Source: JBGSMF01 sp964651475 (lineage in GTDB: Bacteria; Chloroflexota; Anaerolineae; Fen-1058). From it: a stretch of DNA of 64,000 nt. The stretch lies in contig CAZYXV010000008.1 in the NCBI GenBank assembly GCA_964651475.1, positions 89,580 through 153,579 on the forward strand, read 5' to 3'. The position numbers were made by a program, and so were the translations under genes. Below the pieces are notes generated by a model. That model was not told where the DNA came from, made no database searches, and saw only the letters and a list, made by a program, of their open reading frames with translations. Below, in pieces: positions 49,273 to 57,860 of the stretch (within the stretch, counting starts at the first letter, position 1; every line of letters starts with the position of its first letter).

Positions 49273-50822
49273 CAACGACCAGTGTGCCGCCAGGAGATCG
49301 TCCCTCTCGCTTTGGTTTGGGCATTGACCATTTGTGGCTCGCCATTGTTCTGGCCGGTTTTGGGTTCTACACCTCGCTCGTTCCACTCCCGCCGAATGAC
49401 TTTTGGTGGCACCTCAAAATCGGCGAGATCATTTACACCAGCGGGACAATTCCCCAGACGAACATGTTTGGCTGGACGCTCGCGCCCGATTTCCCCTTCA
49501 CGTATGGCGCGTGGTTGGGAGAATACTTGTTTTATGTTTTGTACCGTTGGGGAGAAATGCCGCTCGTTATATTTACTCGCACTGTGCTGGTGATGAGTGC
49601 GTTTGGGTTGGTAGGGTACCAGGCGCACCGGCGGAGCGGGTCGTGGCGCATTGCGGCTCTGGCGGTGGTTTTGGCGTGCTCGATGGCGGCCAACAATTTG
49701 ATTGTGCGCCCGCAGAACTGGTCGTGGCTCGTGTTCATGATCTTTTTGATCTTGTTAAGCTCGTATTCAGACGGGCGAATTAAAGGCCGCTGGTTACTGC
49801 TCTGCCCGCTCCTCGTGATCTTTTGGGTCAATGCTCACGGCGCGTTCATTCTTGGCCCGGTGATGATGGGCATTTTTTTCGTGGGTGAGGCCGTGCGGAC
49901 AGTGCTCCAGTTGCCGGGAGCGCGCCCCTGGAAAGCAGTGGCGTGGATAGGAGTAGTGGGAGGGTTGACCATTTTGGCGACGGCGGTCAATCCGCAAGGG
50001 ATCGGCATTTTTGCCTACGTCAAAGACCTCATGACCGACCGGCCAAGCCAACAATTGATCGTCGAGTGGCAATCGCCGACTCCCGAAGGACCGGCAAATA
50101 TAACATTTTTCGTCAGCATTCTTGTGACGATGGCGGCGCTGGCTTATTCTCGCTATCGCCTGACGCCAACAGATTTGCTGTTAGTGACGGGGTTTTTGTG
50201 GTTGGCCTGGAGCGGGCAGCGATACGTGGTCTGGTTCGGGTTTGTAAGTATGCCGGTTTTGGCCCAGGCCCTCAGCCAGCTTGCACTGCCCGCCGTCTGG
50301 CAAAAAAAACGCGAGTCGCTAACGGCAGCGCCGTCCAGAAATATGTTGAACGCGATCCTGGCCATATTGATTTTCGCGCCGGTGGTATTAGTTCAGCCGT
50401 GGCTTGTCGAGCGCGTACCCCTGCCGCCGAGCTATTGGAAGTTGGTGTGGCGAGGCGCGCCGGCCGGGCCCCTGCTTTCCGTTCAAACGCCGGTGGCAGC
50501 GACGGATTACTTGAAACAACACCCCGGCGGCAAACTGTTTAACGAAATGGGCTACGGCAGCTATCTCATTTGGGCCATGCCCGAGCAGGGTGTTTTTATT
50601 GACCCGCGCGTGGAACTGTATCCCTTCGAGCAGTGGCAGGACTATATCAAGATCGCCAAAGGCAATCGCTACAATGAGTTGCTGGCAAAATACGGCGTGG
50701 ATCGAATCGTGCTCGACGTCGAAAAACAAACAGACCTGGCCGAGTTGTTAGAGCTTGACCCATTGTGGCGCAAAGAATACCAGGATCAGCATGCCCAGAT
50801 TTGGATCAAGAGTTCCGAGTGA
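49269..50822 (+). CDS. Multi-pass membrane protein, GT-C-like family
   Basis: ATG at 49269 overlaps the methyltransferase stop (ATGA); 517 residues. About ten helices. The first loop FWWHLKIGEIIYTSGTIP holds His and acidic residues, and FWVNAHGAFILGPVM lies mid-protein. After the membrane part, NEMGYGSYLIWAMPEQGVFI leads into DPRVELYPFEQWQDYI, a short soluble region. The family is common in environmental bacteria and GT-C-like in layout; no enzyme has been shown to my knowledge. The 3' end overlaps the convergent paralogue by 17 bp. Confidence 0.7.
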   Translation: MTTTSVPPGDRPSRFGLGIDHLWLAIVLAGFGFYTSLVPLPPNDFWWHLKIGEIIYTSGTIPQTNMFGWTLAPDFPFTYGAWLGEYLFYVLYRWGEMPLVIFTRTVLVMSAFGLVGYQAHRRSGSWRIAALAVVLACSMAANNLIVRPQNWSWLVFMIFLILLSSYSDGRIKGRWLLLCPLLVIFWVNAHGAFILGPVMMGIFFVGEAVRTVLQLPGARPWKAVAWIGVVGGLTILATAVNPQGIGIFAYVKDLMTDRPSQQLIVEWQSPTPEGPANITFFVSILVTMAALAYSRYRLTPTDLLLVTGFLWLAWSGQRYVVWFGFVSMPVLAQALSQLALPAVWQKKRESLTAAPSRNMLNAILAILIFAPVVLVQPWLVERVPLPPSYWKLVWRGAPAGPLLSVQTPVAATDYLKQHPGGKLFNEMGYGSYLIWAMPEQGVFIDPRVELYPFEQWQDYIKIAKGNRYNELLAKYGVDRIVLDVEKQTDLAELLELDPLWRKEYQDQHAQIWIKSSE

Positions 50823-52347
50823 AAATGGCGGCGTAAGGGTCGTGGTAGATCATGCGCCAGTTGGGTGATTGGCTGGCCGCTTTGACAAGCTCTGGCTGCG
50901 ACGTGGTGCTCAGCATCAACGTCCGGATGCCATACTGATCCAGCCGCTGCTCCCAGTTATATTGCGCCCACGCAATTTCAATATAATGCAGCCACACAGC
51001 GGTCGGATATAATTCGATGCGCGGGTCAATAAAGACCTGATACTCCGTATGCGCTGTCCAGATGAGATAACTGCCGAACATCATGTCGTTAAAAATCGGT
51101 TGTGGGGGATGCTCTTGCAGCAAAAAGCGCGTCGCCTCGACGGGGGTTTCCGGAGAAATCAGGCTGGCTTTGGCTTCGGGCAAAGGCAGCATGGGCTTGA
51201 ACCACGGCAGCGAAACCAGCGCCCCGAACAAGATCAGACCGGCTAAAAGATAATTGAGCGCCGCTTGCCCCGCGCGCCGAGGCGCTGCCTGGCGTTCGGC
51301 GGGTGGCCGCGCTCGCGCCACGGTGTGCTGGAATTGTTCGGCCACAAGCGGCAAATGTTCGGCCCACATCGGCGCCATCACAATGCCAAACCACACAATG
51401 CCGCGCGAGGTATTCAGTCCCAACACCGCAAACGACAGGAAAGTCAAAAGCTGAAACAGCGTGGGCCGGCGTGGAGAAACTGCCAGGAGCGCCGCGCTCA
51501 ACAGCAAGCTGGCGAGAAAAATGCCGCCGTGAAGCGAGTGGAAGGAGGGCGGCGCCCATTCCATGGCCAGGGTGCGAAAGATAGGATGGCCGGCCATGGT
51601 TCCAAGATAGGCAATCGTCCCGACTCCTTGGGGATTGACAAAGCACGCCAGGGTTGAGGCCAGGAGCGTCAGGGCGGGCGGCGTCAGGCATTTAGGCTCC
51701 AATCGCCCCGTTCCAGCAAGTGCGGGTTGGAGGATTAGCCAGATTGCATCAACCAACCAAATTCCCACCAACCCCACTCCCAACAGAAAAGACCCGTGAC
51801 TGTTGACCCACACCACGATGCACAAAGGAGGAATGATTAACCATTGCCAGTGAGGGCGCCAGCGATATTCGTATATCGCCAGCAGGATCAGGGCCGCCAG
51901 CGAGAAAGCAATCACCTGGGTGCGAACGTTCCAGTCGTTAAAGCCGATGGCGGCGGCGGCAAAGGAGCACAGCGCCGCCGTCCGCCAACTGTGACTCGAC
52001 CGCCAGCACAGCCACAACACCAGCGCATAGGCGGCGGTGATGATGGCGCTGTGAGTGAACACGACCAGCGGCGCCCCGCCCGCGGCGTAGGCTATATACA
52101 ACACAGATTCCATGAGCCAGAACGCCCAATAAAAATAGGGCCTGCCGGCGGCCGTGAAGGAGAATGTGTCTACGGCAGGAATGTGCCCTGTGGTGACAAT
52201 TTCCCGGCCGGCCTGGATGTGCCACCAAAAGTCGTGAGGGCGAATGGGATGCGTGTTCAAAAAAGCAAACACACCCACCAGCACCGCCAGGCCCCACAGG
52301 TGTTCGACAGACAAGCGACGCGAGAGGCGTTCAAGCGTTATTGCCAA
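50806..52347 (-). CDS. Multi-pass membrane protein, convergent paralogue of the preceding gene
   Basis: 513 residues, ATG at 52347. It carries the same landmarks: FWWHIQAGREIVTTGHIP, VWVNSHGSFLLGVGL, NDMMFGSYLIWTAHTEYQVF and DPRIELYPTAVWLHYI. It reads toward its paralogue and the last 17 bp of the two genes overlap tail to tail. Such an inverted pair should come from an inverted duplication. Probably also a GT-C-like transferase for surface glycans. Confidence 0.7.
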   Translation of the reverse strand: MAITLERLSRRLSVEHLWGLAVLVGVFAFLNTHPIRPHDFWWHIQAGREIVTTGHIPAVDTFSFTAAGRPYFYWAFWLMESVLYIAYAAGGAPLVVFTHSAIITAAYALVLWLCWRSSHSWRTAALCSFAAAAIGFNDWNVRTQVIAFSLAALILLAIYEYRWRPHWQWLIIPPLCIVVWVNSHGSFLLGVGLVGIWLVDAIWLILQPALAGTGRLEPKCLTPPALTLLASTLACFVNPQGVGTIAYLGTMAGHPIFRTLAMEWAPPSFHSLHGGIFLASLLLSAALLAVSPRRPTLFQLLTFLSFAVLGLNTSRGIVWFGIVMAPMWAEHLPLVAEQFQHTVARARPPAERQAAPRRAGQAALNYLLAGLILFGALVSLPWFKPMLPLPEAKASLISPETPVEATRFLLQEHPPQPIFNDMMFGSYLIWTAHTEYQVFIDPRIELYPTAVWLHYIEIAWAQYNWEQRLDQYGIRTLMLSTTSQPELVKAASQSPNWRMIYHDPYAAIFTRNS

Positions 52348-52508
52348 TTTCCAGCTCCTTCCCAGAACGTGCGCCTGATTAGCATATCATATTTTTAGAG
52401 ATAAGGGAAATATCAACTTGTTGCGGTTGACCGATTGGCTTGCATCGTTTATACTGATGCATGCGCGGGCGCCGCGCCAGAGGGGCTTTGCGCATCTGTA
52501 AACTATTG
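52348..52508. other. Divergent intergenic region
   Basis: Between a minus-strand membrane protein and the two-component genes. AT-rich near 52385-52420. No gene seen. Confidence 0.35.
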
Positions 52509-52517
52509 TGGTATACT
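52509..52517 (+). promoter_or_regulatory. Extended -10 promoter, TGGTATACT
   Basis: Located 51 bp before the response-regulator ATG. Same wording as the promoter-like site before the DDAH gene. Confidence 0.5.
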
Positions 52518-52568
52518 TGCATTAGCCGGGGGCGTTCACGACAAGACAGTTAACGAGGGGCGGCCTGC

Positions 52569-53324
52569 ATGCAGCGAAAAATCAACGTGATGATAGTAGA
52601 TGACCATCCCGTCTTTCGCCAGGGATTGCGCGACGTGTTAGCGTCGGAAAATGACCTTCGAATCGTCGGCGAGGCCGGCGACGGCGAAGAGGCATTGCGA
52701 TTGGCGCTTGATTTGTTGCCCGACGTCATTGTCATGGACGTGAACATTCCAGGGCTGAACGGCCTGCAGGTCACCCTCAAGCTGCAGCAAGAACGCTCGC
52801 CCAGCAACATCCTCATGCTTACGGCCTACGATGACGCCGAACAAGTTTTCCATGCCATCCGCGCCGGCGCCAACGGGTACTTTCCCAAAGACATCATGCC
52901 GCACAAACTCGTCGAAGCCATCCGCCACGTCAGCCGCGGCTATTACGTGATTGGCGACACGGTGATGGATCAGGCGCAGCTCGCCACGTGGCTGCTCAAG
53001 GCAACCGAGCGATTTGGGGGCGAAGGGCTGTTGGGGACAGACGAGTCGTTCGTGTCATTATCGCCCCGCGAAATGGAGATTCTTCAGTGCATTACACGCG
53101 GAATGAGCAACAAAGCCATCGCGCACCGTTTAGGCATTAGCCACCAAACCGTCAAAAATCACATGACGGCCATTTTGCACAAGCTAGACGTAGCTGACCG
53201 CACCCAGGCAGCCGTCTATGCGCTGCGGCGCGGGTGGGTTCGATTGCAGGATACACACTCGCCTTCTTCTTTGGTGGTGTCCGGCGCCGAGAATGAATCC
53301 ATGCCGCCAGACATTCAGGAGTAA
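52569..53324 (+). CDS. NarL/FixJ-type response regulator
   Basis: 251 residues, ATG at 52569 after GAGGGGCGG. The receiver domain has the acidic pair VDDHP (Asp11-12), the phosphoacceptor Asp57 in VIVMDVNIPG and MLTAYDD with the conserved Thr; FPKD supplies the Lys. A longer than usual linker (about 130-165) is followed by the LuxR-type HTH: LSPREMEILQCI and SNKAIAHRLGISHQTVKNHM. The last 25 residues are extra. The partner kinase starts six bases on. Target genes are unknown; the pilin gene just beyond is one candidate. Confidence 0.92.
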   Translation: MQRKINVMIVDDHPVFRQGLRDVLASENDLRIVGEAGDGEEALRLALDLLPDVIVMDVNIPGLNGLQVTLKLQQERSPSNILMLTAYDDAEQVFHAIRAGANGYFPKDIMPHKLVEAIRHVSRGYYVIGDTVMDQAQLATWLLKATERFGGEGLLGTDESFVSLSPREMEILQCITRGMSNKAIAHRLGISHQTVKNHMTAILHKLDVADRTQAAVYALRRGWVRLQDTHSPSSLVVSGAENESMPPDIQE

Positions 53325-53330
53325 TCTGCC

Positions 53331-54398
53331 GTGATTAAGCAAACTGATAATGAAGCGCCCCTCTCTCCTTTACAACAATTCACCGAAGAGACTCGCAAAG
53401 AATACGACCAGGTGCAGCGCGAACTACGAGAAATAGATATCCTGATCCAGCAAACCAGCTCCGAAGTAGACAAGCTGGCTCAACGCAACGCCCAGGTGAA
53501 CAACCGGCTGCGCCAGATCGAGGCGACGTTCGACACCGTTCCCCGCCCGGATATCCAGGAGGTCTACACGTCCGTTTTGGACGCTCAGAAGCGCCTCTTC
53601 ATGATGCGCGGCCAACTGGAAAAATTGCAGAGCGACCAGCAGCACCTCCAGCGCTACGTCAATCGCCTCATCCGTTTTCTCGAGGTAACGCCAGGCGCAG
53701 AAGCCCTCCCGGATCAAGCGACGCCCCAAGAGACGTCGGGGCAAATGTTGCCGGTGGTGCGCATCATCGAGACCCAGGAACAAGAACGCCAGCGTTTGGT
53801 GCGCCAGCTTCACGATGGCCCGGCGCAGTCGCTGACTAACCTGATCTTGCAGGCCGAAATCTGCGAGCGCCTGTTCGATAGCGACGCGGCGCGCGCGCGC
53901 GCCGAGCTGGGCAGCCTGAAAACAGCCGTCGTCAGCACCTTTCAAAAAGTGCGCGAGTTTATGGTTGATTTGCGCCCAATGATGTTGGACGATCTGGGCC
54001 TGATTCCCGCCCTCAGGCGATACGTGGATACATTCAACGAAAAGAGCGGCGTGCCCACCGCGCTGGCGCTGACCGGCGCGGAGCGGCGATTAGCCTCGTA
54101 TAAAGAGGTCACAATTTTCCGGGTCGTCCAGGAGCTTTTGAACAACGCTCGCCAGCACGCCCACGCCACCCGTATCCAGGTGACCTTGGATATGGACGAT
54201 ACATCTGTGCGGACCTCTGTGGAAGATAATGGCGCGGGGTTTAATCCTCAAGAGGCGCTCGTCGCCGGCAGTCCACACAAGACCATTGGGCTGGTTGCCC
54301 AACGCGAGCGCATCGAAATGTTGGGCGGCCAGCTCCACATCGAAAGCGCCGCCGGGCGCGGCACCCGCGTGAGTTTTGAATTGCCTGTGAATGATTGA
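53331..54398 (+). CDS. Cytoplasmic DegS-like sensor histidine kinase
   Basis: 355 residues, GTG at 53331. No membrane helix. Residues about 15-125 form a long coiled coil (VDKLAQRNAQVNNRLRQIEA, then QLEKLQSDQQHLQRYVNRL), comparable to the sensing region of DegS. The HisKA_3 box EQERQRLVRQLHDGPAQSL has the phosphorylated His. The ATPase part shows ELLNNARQHAHA, VEDNGAGF and GRGTRVSFELP. It should phosphorylate the regulator encoded just upstream. The signal is unknown and must come from inside the cell or through a partner. Confidence 0.92.
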   Translation: MIKQTDNEAPLSPLQQFTEETRKEYDQVQRELREIDILIQQTSSEVDKLAQRNAQVNNRLRQIEATFDTVPRPDIQEVYTSVLDAQKRLFMMRGQLEKLQSDQQHLQRYVNRLIRFLEVTPGAEALPDQATPQETSGQMLPVVRIIETQEQERQRLVRQLHDGPAQSLTNLILQAEICERLFDSDAARARAELGSLKTAVVSTFQKVREFMVDLRPMMLDDLGLIPALRRYVDTFNEKSGVPTALALTGAERRLASYKEVTIFRVVQELLNNARQHAHATRIQVTLDMDDTSVRTSVEDNGAGFNPQEALVAGSPHKTIGLVAQRERIEMLGGQLHIESAAGRGTRVSFELPVND

Positions 54399-54430
54399 AA
54401 CGGCCTACTCATTTTATGACCAAAGTACTA

Positions 54431-54459
54431 TTGCGCGGCAGATGGAATGATGCTACAAT
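54431..54459 (+). promoter_or_regulatory. Promoter of the Flp pilin gene
   Basis: TTGCGC (54431-54436), 17-bp spacer, TACAAT (54454-54459), 49 bp before the pilin ATG. Confidence 0.5.
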
Positions 54460-54507
54460 CTAGCTGCTTTCATAGAAAATTATATGATAGAAGGGAGGTG
54501 AAAAGCA

Positions 54508-54657
54508 ATGTTGTACTTGCCCCGTGAAGAAGGACAAGGTTTGGTGGAGTATGCTCTGATTCTCGTCTTGGTGGCCATCGTCGTTATCGCGATCTTGACC
54601 CTGTTGGGCGGCCAGGTTAACACCGTGTTCAGCCAAATCACCAGCGGTCTTTCATAA
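54508..54657 (+). CDS. Flp/Fap-type class IVb pilin
   Basis: 49 residues. ATG at 54508 follows a perfect AGGGAGGTG. The short leader MLYLPREEG is followed by QGLVEYALILVLVAIVVIAI. Cleavage after Gly9 leaves Glu at +5 and Tyr at +6, the hallmark of Flp pilins processed by a TadV-type prepilin peptidase. The rest is LGGQVNTVFSQITSGLS. It would be the main subunit of a Tad pilus. No tad genes are in the window, so it relies on machinery elsewhere. It has its own promoter and a strong terminator. Confidence 0.9.
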   Translation: MLYLPREEGQGLVEYALILVLVAIVVIAILTLLGGQVNTVFSQITSGLS

Positions 54658-54680
54658 TTTTCGGTCTATTAGTTTTTTAT

Positions 54681-54709
54681 AAAAGAGCCTATCTCAGATA
54701 GGCTCTTTT
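54681..54709 (+). terminator. Rho-independent terminator after the pilin gene
   Basis: AAAAGAGCCTATCT and AGATAGGCTCTTTT form a perfect 14-bp stem around a single C, ending in TTTT. It lies 24 bp after the pilin stop. Confidence 0.9.
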
Positions 54710-54727
54710 AGTTTGCGTCGGCCATTG

Positions 54728-54756
54728 TTGGCAATTGTTTGAAAAACGGCTATAAT
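54728..54756 (+). promoter_or_regulatory. Promoter of the TPR gene
   Basis: TTGGCA (54728-54733), 17-bp spacer, TATAAT (54751-54756), 60 bp before the ATG. Confidence 0.6.
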
Positions 54757-54816
54757 AAAACCGTGCGCAACGCGTGACGTGTCCTCCAGGGTTGAGAGAC
54801 GTGCAAAGGGGATATA

Positions 54817-55953
54817 ATGCAGAATGAAACAGACCGCCGCCGCGAATATTCAGAGTTGATGGATCGAGGCTTGCGCGCCACAGTTGACGGGGATACGATG
54901 CAGGCCCTGGATATGTTTCGGCGCGCCCTGACGCTGGCTTCGAATGATGCAGAAAGAGCGCATACCAGGTGCATGGTGGGCCGCTGTTATGGCACCATGG
55001 GCGATTTCAAATCGGCCGAAATAGCCCTGATGGAAAGCCTGCAACTGGCCAGCGGCATACCGACGGCGCTGGGGCGGGTCAAGTTCGAACTTGGCACGGT
55101 GCGCTGGCAACAGGGGCAACTGGATGCCGCCAAACAATTCTTGTCTCAGGCGGTGTCCGAACTACGGGGGTGCGGCGATCACGTAACGTGGCTGCGCGCG
55201 CTGGGCAACCTGGGGCTGGTGCTGCAAGGACGCGGCGAGTACCAGGCCGCCATCACCACGATCAAATCTGCAGTGGAATTGGCTGAAAGCACGAGCAATT
55301 GGCCCTATCTGTCCATCAATCTCAGCAACCTGGGCGAAGGCTATCAGGAATTGGGCGATTTGAACAAGGCGCGCGAACTGCACGAACGCGCCCTGGCCGT
55401 AGTGCGCGAACACGGACTGGGCGAAGGGGCGCAGATTGACCTGGTGCGCAATCTGGGCGTGGATTTGCTTGGCCTGGGACAGGTGGATCAGGCTGTGCAA
55501 GTGATAGAACAGGCGCTGGCGCTGGCCCGCCGGCATCATCGCCACGACCTGGAACTGCAAGTGCTCCATTCACTGGGCGAGGCTTACCTGGCGCGCGGCG
55601 AGTGTGACCGGGCCAAGGCAATCGCTCTGCAACTGATCGAGGCTGCGGATGGAATTCCCAGCCGCCTGGCCGGCGCGCGGTTGATCTTGGGGCGCTGCTA
55701 CCTGGAGCAAAACAACCCCCAGCAAGCCATCTTGTCTTTGAGCGCCGGGTTGATAGATGCGCAAACCTGCTACAGCAAACTGCTCATTTTGCGCCTGCAC
55801 GCCGCGCTGGGGCAGGTCGTCACGCACGAGGCCATTGCCCAGGTGCACCGCCGCATTGCCGCCGAGTTGGTTCAACAGATTGCCGATGCGCTGGACGACA
55901 AGGCTCTGCGCGACAGTTTTTTGCAGTCCCCGCTGGCCCGTTCGGTTTTGTGA
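54817..55953 (+). CDS. Tetratricopeptide repeat protein
   Basis: 378 residues, ATG at 54817 after AAAGGGGATATA. At least seven TPR units fill residues 12-330, for example ALDMFRRALTLASNDAERAH, LGTVRWQQGQLDAAKQFLSQ, LGNLGLVLQGRGEYQAAITT and LSNLGEGYQELGDLNKAREL. It has no signal peptide and no effector domain, so it is probably a cytoplasmic scaffold, like the C-terminal half of MalT or SARP regulators without the DNA-binding part. Its own promoter follows the pilin terminator. Partner unknown. Confidence 0.85.
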   Translation: MQNETDRRREYSELMDRGLRATVDGDTMQALDMFRRALTLASNDAERAHTRCMVGRCYGTMGDFKSAEIALMESLQLASGIPTALGRVKFELGTVRWQQGQLDAAKQFLSQAVSELRGCGDHVTWLRALGNLGLVLQGRGEYQAAITTIKSAVELAESTSNWPYLSINLSNLGEGYQELGDLNKARELHERALAVVREHGLGEGAQIDLVRNLGVDLLGLGQVDQAVQVIEQALALARRHHRHDLELQVLHSLGEAYLARGECDRAKAIALQLIEAADGIPSRLAGARLILGRCYLEQNNPQQAILSLSAGLIDAQTCYSKLLILRLHAALGQVVTHEAIAQVHRRIAAELVQQIADALDDKALRDSFLQSPLARSVL

Positions 55954-56291
55954 CCAACGTTGGCCTGGACATTTATCCAGCATTTTTTGTAATTTATGGG
56001 CGGAAGGCCCAATGGGTGAACTGCTTCTCCTCAAGATGTGGGTGTAAAGGTCACGAGCACAACATTAATCGGGCCGGGCGTGTTGCCGCCCTCGCGGACA
56101 GGGTGCAGCAGCCTGACCCAGGGGATTGGGGCCTGCGCGTCCGTTCTCGGCTTCCGGGTGCGAAGCGGGGCCAGGGTGGGCGCCGGCGCAATGGGCGCAG
56201 AGCTATTCGTCCGCACCTGGCGCGGGCGTGACGAGAGCCCCACCTCACCATTGTTATAGTAGACGCAGACTCATCCTCCCCACAAAGATCC
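55954..56291. other. Gap of about 340 bp, possible minus-strand 3' gene remnant
   Basis: On the minus strand a frame ends at 56031 with HPVREGGNTPGPINVVLVTF before TPTS, after a poorly conserved 50-residue stretch. There is no start with a ribosome site. It may be the tail of a lost exported protein. I recognise no family and see no terminator hairpin for the TPR gene. Confidence 0.3.
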
Positions 56292-57422
56292 CTAATTTTT
56301 CTCCATCATCGAGGAAACTGCCCATTCTGCACCATCTTCTACCCGGAGAACCCATAGCTTTATTTCACCAAAACCATCGTCGTTCCAATCTTCCACACGT
56401 CCATAGGCCAGATACTGACTGTTTGGCGACCATACCAGGGACATGATGAGTGGGGCTCTAAACTCTGAGAAAGTTGCTACAGTCTTTGTTTCAATATCTA
56501 AGAGATTTATTTGGTTCGGCTCGGCATAGCCGCCACTCAGGTAAGCAAGAAGCTTTCCATCTGGGGACCAGGATGGCATCACGTTCGGGTTGAATCCTTC
56601 CAACACTTTAGTCTCTTTACGAGTTTGCACATCCAACGTATAGATCTGATACTTTCCTTCACGTTTCGACATAAATGCTATATGCTGACCATCAGGAAGC
56701 CAAACTGATTGCGGGACCGAGGTCAGATTGTTGAGCAGTTGAATCACAGTACCATCCCCAATGGTCACAATATAGACCCCACGGTCAGAAGTAGAGTCAC
56801 TTCCCCAAGATATGGTTACAAAAACAATAGATTCTCCATCAGGTGACCAATCAAAATCCCAAACGTTTCCAATTTCAGTCAAGCGCGTGACATTGCTGCC
56901 ATCTGCATCCATAATGTAAAGATTTGTGGAACGACCATCTCTTTTCGAGATAAAGGCGATGGTTTGCCCGTTCGGTGACCAGCGTGGTGAGGTGTTATAT
57001 CCAGCATGGTTGGTAAGGTTGACTACTCCTGTGCCGTCACTGTGTATCACGTAGATATCTTGTTCCGAGCTATCACGCTCTGATGTAAAGGCAATTCGTG
57101 TTCCATCGGGTGACCAGGCAGGACTAAAGTCCCCCATCAAGTTGTCTGTCAATTGCCGACGGTTACTTCCATCAACATTTGAAATACAAATCTCTAGCAG
57201 CGTAAGGCTATCAGACCCAGAATAAGGTCCTTGGTAATCGTGACTCCAATCTATTTTGCTCATTTGGGGACGAGTGCAAACAAATACCATTCGCATGTTA
57301 TCAGGAGCCCAAGAGGGAAACCTATCCTCTGGTTCCAGGAATCTAGGCCCGCTACATGCGGAGGCGATAGATAAGAAAGCACAAGTCAAGCAAAACAAAA
57401 GCCACTGTAAGCACTTGTTCAT
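56292..57422 (-). CDS. TolB-like beta-propeller lipoprotein
   Basis: ATG at 57422 (GTGAGGCAA upstream) opens MNKCLQWLLFCLTCAFLSIA with lipobox SIASAC; 376 residues. Six or seven blades with WSPDGTRIAFTSERD, YIMDADGSNVTRLT and WSPDGKLLAYLSGG. Unlike the three genes at the left end it has no Pro/Thr linker after the lipid site and its codons are more AT-rich, so it is a separate acquisition of the same fold. Its role is probably binding at the cell surface. It lies just downstream of an RHS gene tail. Confidence 0.85.
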   Translation of the reverse strand: MNKCLQWLLFCLTCAFLSIASACSGPRFLEPEDRFPSWAPDNMRMVFVCTRPQMSKIDWSHDYQGPYSGSDSLTLLEICISNVDGSNRRQLTDNLMGDFSPAWSPDGTRIAFTSERDSSEQDIYVIHSDGTGVVNLTNHAGYNTSPRWSPNGQTIAFISKRDGRSTNLYIMDADGSNVTRLTEIGNVWDFDWSPDGESIVFVTISWGSDSTSDRGVYIVTIGDGTVIQLLNNLTSVPQSVWLPDGQHIAFMSKREGKYQIYTLDVQTRKETKVLEGFNPNVMPSWSPDGKLLAYLSGGYAEPNQINLLDIETKTVATFSEFRAPLIMSLVWSPNSQYLAYGRVEDWNDDGFGEIKLWVLRVEDGAEWAVSSMMEKN

Positions 57423-57456
57423 TTGCCTCACTACCACCAACTCCTTGTTCCACTAG

Positions 57457-57860
57457 TCAATCTGGGGAGAAAGGGTGTCTTATCACCGCATACACACCCT
57501 CGACCTCAGTTTCCCGATAAAGCCTATCAAAAGGACGATCTTGCCACCACCATCTCCCATTTCGCGAAGAATGTACTGCAGAGTTTGTCAAATTTGAGAA
57601 CTGACGAGGCCATTGGCGGGGCTCATTGCACGAGATACAAGATTGCCCAAGAGGAACCAATCTAGGCTCCCACCGATTCCACCACGTCTGAAACCCATCG
57701 CCGTTTCTATACTCTGCGCTAAAGACATTGCGAGATTCTTCCTTGCCCACAACCTTACACAGCCTAAAGATCTCGTCTAAAACATTTCTGTATTCTTCGC
57801 CTTCTATCCTCTTGGTAGCAAAGTACAGGCTTATCAGATTGGATGGTAGATCCTCTTCGG
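57457..57860 (-). pseudogene. Out-of-frame 3' continuation of the first RHS gene (toxin-like tail)
   Basis: The -1 frame relative to the RHS gene reads SEEDLPSNLISLYFATKR and IEGEEYRNVLDEIFRLCKVV, then FSAEYRNGDGFQTWWNRWEP, down to a stop at 57457. Adding one T to the run at 57861-57864 joins it to the RHS frame as GTHTF-SEEDLPSNL. The natural RHS tail was therefore about 130 residues longer. Confidence 0.6.
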
